The notes: generated by a model from the letters alone, not told the origin. Numbered from the stretch's first letter, positions 17,919-27,806 are shown. The stretch is DNA of 64,000 bases from Companilactobacillus pabuli (GCF_014058425.1 NZ_CP049366.1:930001-994000); one strand, 5' to 3'. Translations and numbers: made by a program.

Positions 17919-18653
17919 ATGAAAAAACTGAAATACGTCTTACTAATGGTTATTCCGCTATTCTTTTTACTATTGACTGGTTGTTCCAAATTAAGCCTCT
18001 CGACTACTAAAAAAGAATATAGTGCAGATGGATTAGTAGCCATTATTAAGGGTAAGGCCACTAATTATCAAAGACTTACTTATACAGTAGCGGGTGAAAC
18101 AAAAAAAGTTGCTGTCGATGGGGGACACTTTGCTATCTCAGTTCCTGTTTCTGATAAGAACCAAAGAGTTCGTATCAAGGCAGTCAATGGCGATAAAACT
18201 GAAACTAGTTTGGTCAAAGTCAAAAAAGCAACGCCATTAAAGAATTACTTGGAATTTGCGCAAGCTTATAATTATACGATGTTATCAACTGGACAAGCTG
18301 ACGATCAATTACAATTGATTTCTAAAAATGGTATTTCGACGCATAAAAAGAATGATGGAACTAAGTGGTATCTAAATGTTCAAAATAATCAACTAATGGG
18401 AGTTGCAACGCAATTCTCTTATAAAGACTTGAAGTCTAAGACTGGCCAAAAGAATTTTGCGACTGATTTGATGATTGTCTCTAAGTTGTTGGGAGCTGAT
18501 GGCCAAAAGGTTTTGAAGGATTTTGCTAAGCAAACTAAGAATGCTGATAAAAATTCAACTAAAACTTCGATGGACTCAATAAAGTCCAATGGCATCAATT
18601 TTAATATTAATTTAGCTACCAAAGGATTTTATCTTTATATTACTAAGTATTAA
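17919..18653 (+). CDS. Lipoprotein of unknown function
   Basis: 244 aa. A lipoprotein signal peptide (MKKLKYVLLMVIPLFFLLL) ends in the lipobox LTGC, so the mature protein is tethered outside the membrane. Residues 25-90 form a small beta-rich module with repeated short strands, and the rest is mixed and Lys-rich. No enzyme motif is visible. ATG 17913 lies too near the GAGG site, so ATG 17919 with 7-base spacing is preferred. No gene partner is obvious: rpmF ends in its own terminator upstream, and repeat-rich DNA follows. A weak GGAG/CTC hairpin with a T-run at about 18655-18690 may end the transcript. Confidence 0.8.
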   Translation: MKKLKYVLLMVIPLFFLLLTGCSKLSLSTTKKEYSADGLVAIIKGKATNYQRLTYTVAGETKKVAVDGGHFAISVPVSDKNQRVRIKAVNGDKTETSLVKVKKATPLKNYLEFAQAYNYTMLSTGQADDQLQLISKNGISTHKKNDGTKWYLNVQNNQLMGVATQFSYKDLKSKTGQKNFATDLMIVSKLLGADGQKVLKDFAKQTKNADKNSTKTSMDSIKSNGINFNINLATKGFYLYITKY

Positions 18654-18710
18654 AAAGGAGTTTCGTTAGGATTTTCTGGCTCTTTTTTAAATTAAGTTAA
18701 GTTAGTTTAG

Positions 18711-18880
18711 GATTCCGTCCTCCATAGCAAAGAAAATTTGGCTGGAACAATGTGGGCACGACTTGGAGCCTTTGCTAAGATCAGGTTCGGGCAAAGTCTT
18801 CAAGCTCGGCCTTATTCTAAGCAACAAGTTGCTAAGAATAATTTCACATTTGAGCCAATTTTCTTTGCTATTCCGGGCTA
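18711..18880. repeat. Three-branch inverted-repeat element, possible structured RNA or miniature repeat
   Basis: Non-coding. The outer stem pairs ATAGCAAAGAAAATT(T)GGCT (18724-18743) with AGCCAATTTTCTTTGCTAT (18853-18871): 19 pairs with one bulged T. It continues inside as AATGTG (18749-18754) with CACATT (18845-18850). Within it are two hairpins: 18762-18775 with 18791-18804 (13 of 14 pairs) and 18812-18825 with 18828-18841 (13 of 14 pairs). Together they form a three-way junction of about 150 bases. There is no ORF with a ribosome binding site and no clear promoter or poly-T tail. It may be a dispersed genomic repeat. Confidence 0.7.
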
Positions 18881-18918
18881 GAGTGTAGATTTATATTTTA
18901 ATAGAATTAAACAAATAA

Positions 18919-18980
18919 AGCATTTATTCAGATAATGGTTGCGTACATTAATCGACTGTGTCTGAATAGATGCTATTTTT
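18919..18980. repeat. Imperfect inverted repeat with T-run
   Basis: AGCATTTATTCAGA (18919-18932) pairs with TCTGAATAGATGCT (18961-18974) with one G-T pair, around a 28-base interior, and is followed by ATTTTT. It could be a plus-strand terminator with an unusually long loop or the trace of a small mobile repeat. The rest of the 358-base gap before the next gene shows nothing else I can support. Confidence 0.5.
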
Positions 18981-18984
18981 GAGC

Positions 18985-19020
18985 ATAAAAAAAACGCCTA
19001 ATCTGAGTAGATTAAGCGTT
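18985..19020 (-). terminator. Terminator of the YjzD-like gene
   Basis: Stem AACGCCTAATCT (18993-19004) with AGATTAAGCGTT (19009-19020). The one mismatch is a G-U pair only on the minus strand, and the T-run follows on that strand. The stem overlaps the stop codon. Confidence 0.8.
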
Positions 19021-19218
19021 CTTTTCATTATTAGACTCTTTAACAGAGCTATCAAGAATCAATGGAATTACACTGAATATGATAGCAAAGACTATACTAA
19101 CAATAATAGAATAGTTTGTGTTATATGTCTGTTGGTTCAAAGCACCACCGATAAAACCGGCAACTTGTCCCAGCATGATAGACCAGAAAATTACAGCAAC
19201 GTATCTCATTTCTTCCAT
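19012..19218 (-). CDS. YjzD/DUF2929-family small membrane protein
   Basis: 68 aa with two hydrophobic segments (MRYVAVIFWSIMLGQVAGFIG, residues 4-24, shown in part, and SIIVSIVFAIIFSVIPLIL, 38-56). The MRY start, the GQVAGFIG turn and the size agree with the YjzD (DUF2929) family, whose function is not known. Family members usually start at MRY, which would place the start at ATG 19209 rather than 19218; both sites have weak Shine-Dalgarno sequences. It is divergent from dnaE, and its promoter must lie in the short space they share. Confidence 0.75.
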   Translation of the reverse strand: MEEMRYVAVIFWSIMLGQVAGFIGGALNQQTYNTNYSIIVSIVFAIIFSVIPLILDSSVKESNNEKNA

Positions 19219-19280
19219 CTCACTTTCTCAAGTAGTTTAGCACATTTGAGGATTTTTCCCAATAAACTTTCACTTGCTTT

Positions 19281-19289
19281 TGATATAAT
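19281..19289 (+). promoter_or_regulatory. Extended -10 promoter of dnaE
   Basis: TGATATAAT at 19281-19289 is a full extended -10 (TGnTATAAT) 23 bases upstream of the dnaE start. No good -35 box is present, as expected for this class. Confidence 0.55.
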
Positions 19290-19311
19290 TTTAAACAAAG
19301 GGGGCGACAAA

Positions 19312-22300
19312 TTGCAAGCACAACTGCAAATGATGAGTAGTTTTAGTTTGTTGCATAGTCCCGCAAAATTGACAGAGTTGATTGATCAAAGTAAAGCACG
19401 TGGGTATACGGCGATTGCTTTGACAGATTTGAACAATTTATACGGTTCAATCGATTTTTATAAATATGCCAAAAAAATCGGTATTAAACCAATTATAGGT
19501 TTAACAATTGAAATAGCCGGGATTATTGAAACTGATAATACTTATCCATTATTGCTTTTAGCGAGAAATGATAAGGGTTATAAAAATTTAATAAAAATTT
19601 CATCACGAATAATGTCTACTAAAGATGCGGTTCAAATAAAAGACTTAAGAGACGTTTTGGACAATCTCTTTGTAATCACACCGGCAAGTGATGCAGAGAT
19701 TCTTAAAACTGATTTGTCGGCTTATTTTACACAATTGAAGGCCCTAGTTCAGCCAGACGATTTGTATTTGGGAGTCAGTTTGTATTCTGGACAAATAGAC
19801 AATGTTAAAACGATTCGAAAAATTTCTCATGACTATCAAGTACCTTTAGTAGCTTTGGGAGATGTTCGCTACGTCAATCAAGATGATCATTTAGCTTATC
19901 AGGTAGTCAATAATTTACGTACTGGTCAACGTTTTGAAAATCTGGATCAAGTGGTCGTTAATGGTGACCATTATTTACGTGACTATCAAGTTTTTGCAAG
20001 CGACTTTAGTAATGTTGACATGCAAGAAGCTATCGACAATGCTAATTCGATTGCTGAAAAATGTAATGTTGAAATTGAATTTAAAGAGACGGAACTGCCT
20101 GAATTTCAAACTCCTCAAGGAATTACTTCAATTCAATTTTTGCATGATTTGACTAATAAGGGGTTAATCAAGCGTTTAGGAACGGTACCAGCAAATTATC
20201 GTCAACGTTTGGAGTATGAATTGGGTGTAATTGACAAGATGGGTTTCTCGGATTATTTCTTGATAGTTTGGGACGTTATTAAGCATGCTCATGCTGTGGG
20301 GATTAAGACTGGTCCTGGACGTGGATCAGCGGCTGGTTCTTTAGTTTCATATTGTTTAGGAATTACTCAAGTAGATCCTATTAAGTATGATTTATTGTTT
20401 GAACGTTTCTTAAATCCTCAACGTGTTAACATGCCTGATATTGATTTGGATTTGCCCGATGATCGACGGGATGAGATGGTCATGTACATGCATGATAAAT
20501 ATGGATCTGATCATATGGCCCAAATCATAACTTTTGGAACTCTAGCGGCGAAAATGGCTTTAAGAGATATTTCACGGACTTTTAGTCAGACGCAATTTCA
20601 AATGTCGCAGTGGTCGAATGCGATTCCGCATAAGTTGAATATTTCTTTGAAGGAATCCTTTGAAGAATCGAGTACTCTTCGTAATTTGGTTGATAATTCT
20701 AAAGAAAATCAATTGATATTCAAAGTTGCCCAACGAATTGAAGGGATACCAAGACATTATTCGACGCACGCTGCCGGAATCGTTTTGAGTAAGAAACCGA
20801 TGACTGATATTGTAGCAGTGCAGTTAGAAGATGACGGAATAAACCTGACACAACAGACGAAATATAATGTTGAAAGCGTTGGTCTGTTGAAGATGGATTT
20901 CTTAGGCTTGAAAAATTTAACTATTTTGGATAAATCCGTACAGGCAATTTCAAAACGGTATAAAAAAAAATTTATCCCTGAAAAGATACCCTTGAACGAT
21001 CAAAAGACATTACAAATTTTTCAACGTGGAGCAACTGACGGTGTGTTCCAATTTGAATCTGACGGTATCAGAAGTGTTTTACGTAGACTAGTTCCAACTA
21101 GTTTTGATGATATTGTGGCTACGAATGCCTTGTATCGTCCAGGTCCTATGCAAAATATTTCAACTTTTATAGCTAGAAAACACGGGCAAGAGCCGGTTAC
21201 GTACCCTGATGCTTCACTTGAAAAGATTTTGAAACCAACCTATGGAATTTTGGTTTATCAAGAGCAAGTTATGCAAGCTTCTTCAGAAATGGCTAATTTT
21301 TCTTTAGCTGATGCTGATATTTTACGTCGGGCTATTAGTAAGAAAAATGAGCAATTGATTGAAGAAAATCGTCAAAAGTTTATTGATGGAGCAGTTTCTC
21401 AGGGTCATGCAAAAGAATCAGCCCAAAAAGTTTATCAATATATTGAAAAGTTTGGTAATTATGGTTTCAACAAGTCTCACGCCGTAGCTTATTCGATGAT
21501 TGCTTTTTGGTTGGCTTATATTAAAGTTCATTTTCCGGATGTCTTTTTTGCTTGTTTATTGAATTCCAATTTGAATAATGAAACAAAAGTCTCGACTTAT
21601 ATTCAAGATGCTAAGGACTCACACGTCAAGATCCTCAACGTTGACATCAATCAAAGTCAATTTGAATTTGTGGATTCTGAAGCAGGAATTCGTTTCGGTT
21701 TATTGAGTATCAAAGGGATGAGACGTGACTTGGCAACAGAAATCATTAAGGAACGTAATAAAGATGGCAAATTTACTAGTCCTTTGAATTTCTTACAACG
21801 CTTAGATCGACGTTTTGTTAAAAATGACTATCTGGAACCAATGATTTTATCAGGTGCTTTTGATGAATTTAATCGTAATCGTAAAGAATTATTATATGAT
21901 TTTCGAGATTTAGTTGAAAGTATTCAATTGGCTGGTAGCAATTTATCATTATTTGATGTACTTGATCCTAAAAAACACCAGATCGATGATTTTTCACTGA
22001 CGGAACGTTTGAATCAAGAGAAAGAATACTTAGGCGTGTACGTGTCAGGCCATCCAGTCGAGAAATACCGAGAACGTATTCTTAATTTACCTTTGGTAAA
22101 AATTGCTGAATTACATCAAACACAAAATACAGTTAACGTTTTAGGTTTAGTCAAGAATTTACGAGTGATTCGGACGAAAAAAGGTCAACGAATGTGTTTT
22201 ATGACAATTGAAGATGAGACGGGTTCAATTTCCGTGACAGTTTTTCCTAAATTATTCCAACAAATTGAAGATATGGATTTAGACGGTAAGATCTTTGTCT

Positions 22301-22629
22301 TTGTTGGTCGTGGAAATGTCGGTCAACGTGGTGATTTGGAATTGATAGCTGATAGGTTGAATGATCCCAAACAGTTCACAATTCAATTACCGGCTGAAAA
22401 ATTGTATTTGCGTGTAACTAAGCAATTAGATACGCCACAGAATTTGGAAAAATTGTATGAAATAATTGCTGAATCTAAAGGAAAAATGCCAGTGATTATT
22501 TATCGCGAAAAAAATCGACAAGCATTACTCTTGAAATCTAATCGTTGGATAGACTTTAATAGTAACGTGCGGAATAAGTTGGAAATGTTCTTAGGTAAAC
22601 GGAGTGTTTTAGTGAAAAAAAGCAATTAA
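19312..22629 (+). CDS. dnaE: DNA polymerase III alpha subunit, DnaE type
   Basis: 1105 aa from TTG 19312, with AAAGGGGGCGA upstream. It is the second replicative polymerase of low-GC Gram-positives, extending RNA primers before PolC takes over. The N-terminal PHP domain is degenerate: the usual ALTDHGN motif reads ALTDLNNLYG, so metal-dependent proofreading is unlikely. The polymerase core shows GPGRGSAAGSL near 337 and the catalytic PDIDLDLPDDRR at about 375-386. Tandem HhH and an OB fold lie in the C-terminal third. The open frame extends 114 codons upstream, but that part overlaps yjzD, lacks a ribosome binding site and is not conserved in type. Confidence 0.96.
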   Translation: MQAQLQMMSSFSLLHSPAKLTELIDQSKARGYTAIALTDLNNLYGSIDFYKYAKKIGIKPIIGLTIEIAGIIETDNTYPLLLLARNDKGYKNLIKISSRIMSTKDAVQIKDLRDVLDNLFVITPASDAEILKTDLSAYFTQLKALVQPDDLYLGVSLYSGQIDNVKTIRKISHDYQVPLVALGDVRYVNQDDHLAYQVVNNLRTGQRFENLDQVVVNGDHYLRDYQVFASDFSNVDMQEAIDNANSIAEKCNVEIEFKETELPEFQTPQGITSIQFLHDLTNKGLIKRLGTVPANYRQRLEYELGVIDKMGFSDYFLIVWDVIKHAHAVGIKTGPGRGSAAGSLVSYCLGITQVDPIKYDLLFERFLNPQRVNMPDIDLDLPDDRRDEMVMYMHDKYGSDHMAQIITFGTLAAKMALRDISRTFSQTQFQMSQWSNAIPHKLNISLKESFEESSTLRNLVDNSKENQLIFKVAQRIEGIPRHYSTHAAGIVLSKKPMTDIVAVQLEDDGINLTQQTKYNVESVGLLKMDFLGLKNLTILDKSVQAISKRYKKKFIPEKIPLNDQKTLQIFQRGATDGVFQFESDGIRSVLRRLVPTSFDDIVATNALYRPGPMQNISTFIARKHGQEPVTYPDASLEKILKPTYGILVYQEQVMQASSEMANFSLADADILRRAISKKNEQLIEENRQKFIDGAVSQGHAKESAQKVYQYIEKFGNYGFNKSHAVAYSMIAFWLAYIKVHFPDVFFACLLNSNLNNETKVSTYIQDAKDSHVKILNVDINQSQFEFVDSEAGIRFGLLSIKGMRRDLATEIIKERNKDGKFTSPLNFLQRLDRRFVKNDYLEPMILSGAFDEFNRNRKELLYDFRDLVESIQLAGSNLSLFDVLDPKKHQIDDFSLTERLNQEKEYLGVYVSGHPVEKYRERILNLPLVKIAELHQTQNTVNVLGLVKNLRVIRTKKGQRMCFMTIEDETGSISVTVFPKLFQQIEDMDLDGKIFVFVGRGNVGQRGDLELIADRLNDPKQFTIQLPAEKLYLRVTKQLDTPQNLEKLYEIIAESKGKMPVIIYREKNRQALLLKSNRWIDFNSNVRNKLEMFLGKRSVLVKKSN

Positions 22630-22635
22630 TTTATC

Positions 22636-22649
22636 TTAAAACGTTTTCA
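22636..22649. promoter_or_regulatory. Candidate cre site upstream of pfkA-pyk
   Basis: TTAAAACGTTTTCA matches the cre consensus at 13 of 14 positions. It is centred about 45 bases upstream of the likely transcription start. In Lactococcus lactis CcpA activates the las (pfk-pyk-ldh) operon from a similarly placed site. Confidence 0.5.
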
Positions 22650-22673
22650 GCTCTACAACTTAATCAGTAAAAA

Positions 22674-22682
22674 TGTTATATT
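22674..22682 (+). promoter_or_regulatory. Extended -10 promoter of pfkA
   Basis: TGTTATATT at 22674-22682 fits an extended -10 (TGnTATATT), with TACAAC at 22654-22659 as a weak -35. Confidence 0.45.
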
Positions 22683-22701
22683 TGATTAGGTTTTGTTTTA
22701 G

Positions 22702-23688
<987 letters not shown>

Positions 23689-23754
23689 GTTAAGCATTAA
23701 GTGAAGTAATTTGTTACAATAAACGATGAATACAACAAGAAAAGGGGATTCTCG

Positions 23755-25524
23755 ATGAAAAGAACTAAAATTGTAAGTACACTTGGACCTGCTAGTAACG
23801 ATGTCGACACAATCGTTAAATTGATTGAAGCCGGAGCTAACATTTTCCGTTTCAACTTCTCACACGGTGACCATGCTGAACACAAAGCTCGTATGGAAAT
23901 GGTACACGAAGCTGAAAAAATTACTGGTAAGACTGTAGGTATCGTTCTTGATACTAAGGGTGCTGAAATCCGTACTACTGTCCAAGAAGGCGGCAAGTTC
24001 GAAGCTAAGATTGGTCAAACAATCCGTATCTCAATGGATGACTCATTAACAGGTACACCAGAAAAGATTGCTTCAACATATCCTGGACTATACGATGATA
24101 CACATGTTGGTGGTCACGTATTGATCGATGATGGTCTTGTTGATTTGAAGATTACTGAAAAAGATGACAAGAACCGTGAATTGGTTACAGTTGTACAAAA
24201 CGAAGGTATGATCGGCTCAAGAAAGAGTATCAATGCTCCTGGTGTTGAAGTTCGTCTACCTGGTATCACTGAAAAAGATTCAGACGATATTCGTTTCGGT
24301 CTAGATCAAGGTATCAACTTCATCTCAGCTTCATTCGTTCGTAAAGCTCAAGATGTCCTAGATATTCGTGAAATCCTTGAAGAAAAACACTGTGAATACG
24401 TACAAATCTTCCCTAAGATTGAATCACAAGAAGGTATCGACAATATCGATTCTATTCTTAAAGTTTCAGATGGTTTGATGATTGCTCGTGGTGACATGGG
24501 TGTTGAAATTCCATTTGAAAACGTACCATTCGTACAAAAATCATTGATCAAGAAGTGTAACGCTTTAGGTAAACCAGTTATCACTGCTACACAAATGCTT
24601 GACTCAATGCAAGAAAACCCACGTCCTACACGTGCCGAAGTTACTGATGTTGCTAACTCTGTTCTTGATGGTACAGATGCTACAATGCTTTCAGGTGAAA
24701 GTGCTAACGGTGACTACCCTGTAGAAGCTGTTGCTGCTATGGCTCGTATCGACGAACGTACAGAACAACAATTAGACAAGACTAACGCACTTGCTATCCA
24801 AAGATTCGAAGACTACAAAGGTTCAAACGTCACAGAATCAATCGGTGAATCAGTTGTTAGAACTGCTGAAGAACTAAACATCAATACAATCGTTACAGCT
24901 ACAAAGAGTGGTTACACTGCACGTATGATTTCTAAATACCGTCCAAGTGCTGACATTCTTGCTGTTACATTTGATGAAAAGACACAACGTGGTTTGACAG
25001 TTAACTGGGGTGTTGATCCTATTATTGCTGACAAGCCAGAAAACACTGATGAAATGTTTGACTTAGCTGCTAAGAAGGCTCAAGAACGTGGCTTTGCCAA
25101 GGAAGGTGACTTGATCCTTATCGTTGCCGGTGTTCCTGTTGGTGAAAGTGGTACAACAAACGTTATGAAGGTTCAATTGATCGGTTCAACATTGGTTAAA
25201 GGCCAAGGTGTTGGTGAAGAATCAGTTGTTGGTAACGTTGTAGTTGCTCACAATGCTGAAGAAGCAAACAAGAAGATCAACGAAGGTGACGTATTAGTTA
25301 CAGAAATGACTGATAAAGATTACCTACCAGCTCTTGAAAAGGCTAGTGCCGTTGTTGTTGAAAACGGTGGTTTGACTTCACATGCTGCTGTTGTTGGTAT
25401 TGCTATGGGTCTACCTGTAGTTGTTGGTGCTAAGAATGCTACATCACTTGTTAAAGATGGTGACACTGTTACTGTTGATTCAAGACGTGGTGTTGTATAC
25501 AAGGGTGCTTCACGTTCACTATAA
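23755..25524 (+). CDS. pyk: Pyruvate kinase
   Basis: 589 aa. It transfers phosphate from PEP to ADP, the last step of glycolysis. The barrel starts MKRTKIVSTLGPAS and carries FPKIES-like and MIARGDMGVEIP motifs (around 220-250), then ATQMLDSM. An extra C-terminal PEP-utiliser-like domain (about 480-589) holds GGLTSHAAVVG with the swivelling-domain histidine. This extension is typical of Bacillus and Lactobacillus enzymes and absent from E. coli PykF. AAAGGGGA precedes ATG 23755. Codon use looks strongly biased, as expected for a very highly expressed gene. Confidence 0.97.
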   Translation: MKRTKIVSTLGPASNDVDTIVKLIEAGANIFRFNFSHGDHAEHKARMEMVHEAEKITGKTVGIVLDTKGAEIRTTVQEGGKFEAKIGQTIRISMDDSLTGTPEKIASTYPGLYDDTHVGGHVLIDDGLVDLKITEKDDKNRELVTVVQNEGMIGSRKSINAPGVEVRLPGITEKDSDDIRFGLDQGINFISASFVRKAQDVLDIREILEEKHCEYVQIFPKIESQEGIDNIDSILKVSDGLMIARGDMGVEIPFENVPFVQKSLIKKCNALGKPVITATQMLDSMQENPRPTRAEVTDVANSVLDGTDATMLSGESANGDYPVEAVAAMARIDERTEQQLDKTNALAIQRFEDYKGSNVTESIGESVVRTAEELNINTIVTATKSGYTARMISKYRPSADILAVTFDEKTQRGLTVNWGVDPIIADKPENTDEMFDLAAKKAQERGFAKEGDLILIVAGVPVGESGTTNVMKVQLIGSTLVKGQGVGEESVVGNVVVAHNAEEANKKINEGDVLVTEMTDKDYLPALEKASAVVVENGGLTSHAAVVGIAMGLPVVVGAKNATSLVKDGDTVTVDSRRGVVYKGASRSL

Positions 25525-25562
25525 TTTTTAAATAAAATTATAATTAACTGTAAAATATAAAT

Positions 25563-25600
25563 TGACTGAAAGAAACTGACGAGTTTCTTTCAGTTTTTTT
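25563..25600 (+). terminator. Terminator of pfkA-pyk
   Basis: Perfect 13-bp stem ACTGAAAGAAACT (25565-25577) with AGTTTCTTTCAGT (25582-25594), 4-base loop, then a T-run. Confidence 0.92.
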
Positions 25601-25646
25601 GTGTTTGCGTTAATATCATAGTATTAAAGAATTTTGAGGTGAAAGA

Positions 25647-26450
25647 TTGTCAAATAAAGATGTACTTGTTTTTGAAATTGAGCAAGCTAAAGGAAAACCT
25701 AGAGATGTTGAGAAGAAAAAGAAGAAAGATTATTGTCCTTTCTGTGATACTAAGAACTTAACTAATATCATTGAACAAAAGGGCGATATGATTTGGTTGG
25801 AAAATAAATTCAAGACCTTAAAAGATACAAATCAAACTCTAGTAATTGAATCTAGCGATCATTATGGTGATATTTCTAACTATTCAGTCGAGAAGAACCA
25901 AGAAGTGTTTGAATTCATTTATCATTGCTGGAATGAAATGATTCAAAGTAAGAAATATGAAAGTGTCTTGATGTACAAGAATTTTGGACCTATGTCCGGT
26001 GGTTCTTTGCGTCATCCGCATTTCCAAATCATTGGCTTAGATAAGGTTGATGGCTACAAACACGTAGAAGAAGAGAACTTTACTGGAATGGACGTCTTCA
26101 ACTCCAAACACATTAATGTTAATGTTTCACAAAAACCAATCATGGGTTTTGTTGAATTTAACGTTGTTATTAATAATCCTAAGTACATCGATGATTTGGC
26201 CGAATTTACTAGAGTGACAGTTAAGTATGTCTTAGATGATCTCTACGGTGGTAAATTCGATTCATATAATATTTTCTTCTATAAATTTGGTAAGAAAATA
26301 ATTTGTAAGATTGAAGCAAGATACGTTGTTTCTCCTTATTTTGTCGGTTATCGTTTGTCGCAACGTGATGGTGACAAGCAGGTTAGAGGAATTGCTGATG
26401 TCTTGTTGAAGAGATTACAAGAGAACGCCCAAAGTGACGAAATTAAATAA
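25647..26450 (+). CDS. DUF4931 protein, GalT-like (HIT superfamily)
   Basis: 267 aa. It has a CPFCDTKN pair of cysteines near residue 30 and the RHPHFQIIG motif near 119, the HPHxQ arrangement of galactose-1-phosphate uridylyltransferase and other HIT-superfamily nucleotidyl transferases. This fits the DUF4931 family found in lactobacilli. The nucleophilic histidine is in place, so an activity on a nucleotide-linked substrate is plausible, but no gal genes are nearby and the substrate is unknown. The start is TTG 25647 with GAGGTGA upstream. It is a single gene with its own terminator. Confidence 0.75.
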   Translation: MSNKDVLVFEIEQAKGKPRDVEKKKKKDYCPFCDTKNLTNIIEQKGDMIWLENKFKTLKDTNQTLVIESSDHYGDISNYSVEKNQEVFEFIYHCWNEMIQSKKYESVLMYKNFGPMSGGSLRHPHFQIIGLDKVDGYKHVEEENFTGMDVFNSKHINVNVSQKPIMGFVEFNVVINNPKYIDDLAEFTRVTVKYVLDDLYGGKFDSYNIFFYKFGKKIICKIEARYVVSPYFVGYRLSQRDGDKQVRGIADVLLKRLQENAQSDEIK

Positions 26451-26453
26451 ATA

Positions 26454-26498
26454 AAAATAAGCTGATAAATTTTAAAATAATTATCAGCTTATTTTTTT
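26454..26498 (+). terminator. Terminator of the DUF4931 gene
   Basis: 15-bp stem AAAATAAGCTGATAA (26454-26468) with TTATCAGCTTATTTT (26481-26495) and further Ts. Confidence 0.85.
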
Positions 26499-26589
26499 GA
26501 CATAATATCCATTGTACGCAACTTATTTAAATTAATCTTATGTAACGTTATAATAAGTAATATAAAATGTTTTACGAAAACATAAATAT

Positions 26590-26626
26590 AAAAACAAAAA
26601 GCAAACCATCAAAAGACGGTCTGCTT
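26590..26626 (-). terminator. Terminator of the alcohol dehydrogenase gene
   Basis: Stem 26599-26610 with 26615-26626. Two positions pair only as G-U on the minus strand, and the T-run is on the minus strand. Confidence 0.8.
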
Positions 26627-26638
26627 AGATTAGATTAA

Positions 26639-27760
26639 TTAGTCACCAGGTTGGTAATCTTTATCAATAATCAAAATAGGTTTGATAGTCTTACCACTGA
26701 CTGAATCAGCGTCAGCTTCATTGATTTGGTCAAAGTCATAGAATTTTTCTGTTAGATCGAATGGGAAGGCACCCATTTGATAGAATTTGATCAAGCGAGG
26801 GATATCAACTTGAGGAATTGAGTCACCCATGTTTACACCGACAATCTTTTTATCATCAACACAAAGGTCGTTCCAAGTACTGATGTCGATGTTATGTGGT
26901 GTAACAGCGATTGTGGCAGTAGTACCACCTTGTGTCAAAGCAGCGATTGAATCTGTCATAACTTTAGCAACACCAGTAGTATCAACGGCCCAGTCAACAC
27001 CTAAACCACCTGTGATCTTCTTGATTGCTTCAACGGCATCTTCATTCTTACTATTAACGATATCAGTAGCACCCATTTTCTTGGCTAATTCCAAACGTGA
27101 ATCGACAATATCAACGGCGATAACATTGACACATCCAGAGATCTTACCAGCCATCATAGCAGCAAGACCAACGGCACCAGTACCGAAGACAGCAATTGTG
27201 TCACCAGGTTTTGGTTGAAGGGTATTGAAGACAGTACCACTACCAGTTACGTAGCCACAGCCCAAAAGTCCAAGTTTTCTTAAGTCTAGATCCTTAGGAA
27301 CTTTAACAGCATTACGCTTGTCAATTACAGTGTGTGTTGTAAATGATGATTGATTGAACATGTCACTTACGTGGTGGCCATCTTCTGTAAAGTGATCTGA
27401 ACCATCGGGACGTGTACCTGAAAGGTTAGATGCAGCATACTTACGACATTGTGTAGGCTTACCCTTTAGACAGTTATCACATTCGCCACATGAGTAGAAT
27501 GACATAATGATATGATCACCAGGTTTAAAGTTTGTAACATTTTTACCAACTTTTTCGACAATTCCGGATCCCTCATGTCCAAGAATAACTGGAAAACTAA
27601 ATGCAGCGTCACCTTTACGTAGAGCTTCATCAGAGTGGCAGATACCTGAAGCAACTACCTTAACTTGTAGACCATCATCGGTCATGTCAGCTAATTCAAC
27701 GTCATCTTTAATAACGAATGGATCATTTACTTTATCAACTACAGCAGCTTTAATTTTCAT
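26639..27760 (-). CDS. Zinc-dependent alcohol dehydrogenase, MDR superfamily
   Basis: 373 aa. The catalytic zinc ligands are C41, H62 (GHEGSG) and C168 (LLGCGYVTG), and the structural zinc site is C91, C94, C97 and C105. The Rossmann loop is FGTGAVGLA at 192-200, followed by an Asp (AVDIVD) that favours NAD over NADP. It is closest in type to the class III/aryl-alcohol dehydrogenase group, with the GCGYVTGSG signature. The alcohol or aldehyde it uses cannot be told from sequence. A cre-like site in its promoter suggests expression when preferred sugars run out. Confidence 0.92.
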   Translation of the reverse strand: MKIKAAVVDKVNDPFVIKDDVELADMTDDGLQVKVVASGICHSDEALRKGDAAFSFPVILGHEGSGIVEKVGKNVTNFKPGDHIIMSFYSCGECDNCLKGKPTQCRKYAASNLSGTRPDGSDHFTEDGHHVSDMFNQSSFTTHTVIDKRNAVKVPKDLDLRKLGLLGCGYVTGSGTVFNTLQPKPGDTIAVFGTGAVGLAAMMAGKISGCVNVIAVDIVDSRLELAKKMGATDIVNSKNEDAVEAIKKITGGLGVDWAVDTTGVAKVMTDSIAALTQGGTTATIAVTPHNIDISTWNDLCVDDKKIVGVNMGDSIPQVDIPRLIKFYQMGAFPFDLTEKFYDFDQINEADADSVSGKTIKPILIIDKDYQPGD

Positions 27761-27778
27761 AACAAAATCCTTCTCTCA

Positions 27779-27806
27779 ATATTAAATTTGTAATCGCTTA
27801 CTACAA
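27779..27806 (-). promoter_or_regulatory. Candidate adh promoter with cre site in the spacer
   Basis: Minus strand TTGTAG (27801-27806), 16-base spacer, TAATAT (27779-27784). The sequence TGTAATCGCTTACT at 27789-27802 matches the cre consensus at 13 of 14 positions and fills the spacer, which would give CcpA repression. Confidence 0.55.

Noticed and set aside
18711-18880. 6S RNA as explanation for the folded element
   Set aside because: 6S RNA is one long rod with a central bubble, whereas this sequence folds into three branches and lacks a visible promoter and terminator.
18970-19311. N-terminal extension of DnaE by 114 residues
   Set aside because: It lies opposite the YjzD-like gene, has no ribosome binding site, and DnaE proteins begin at the PHP domain, which starts right after TTG 19312.
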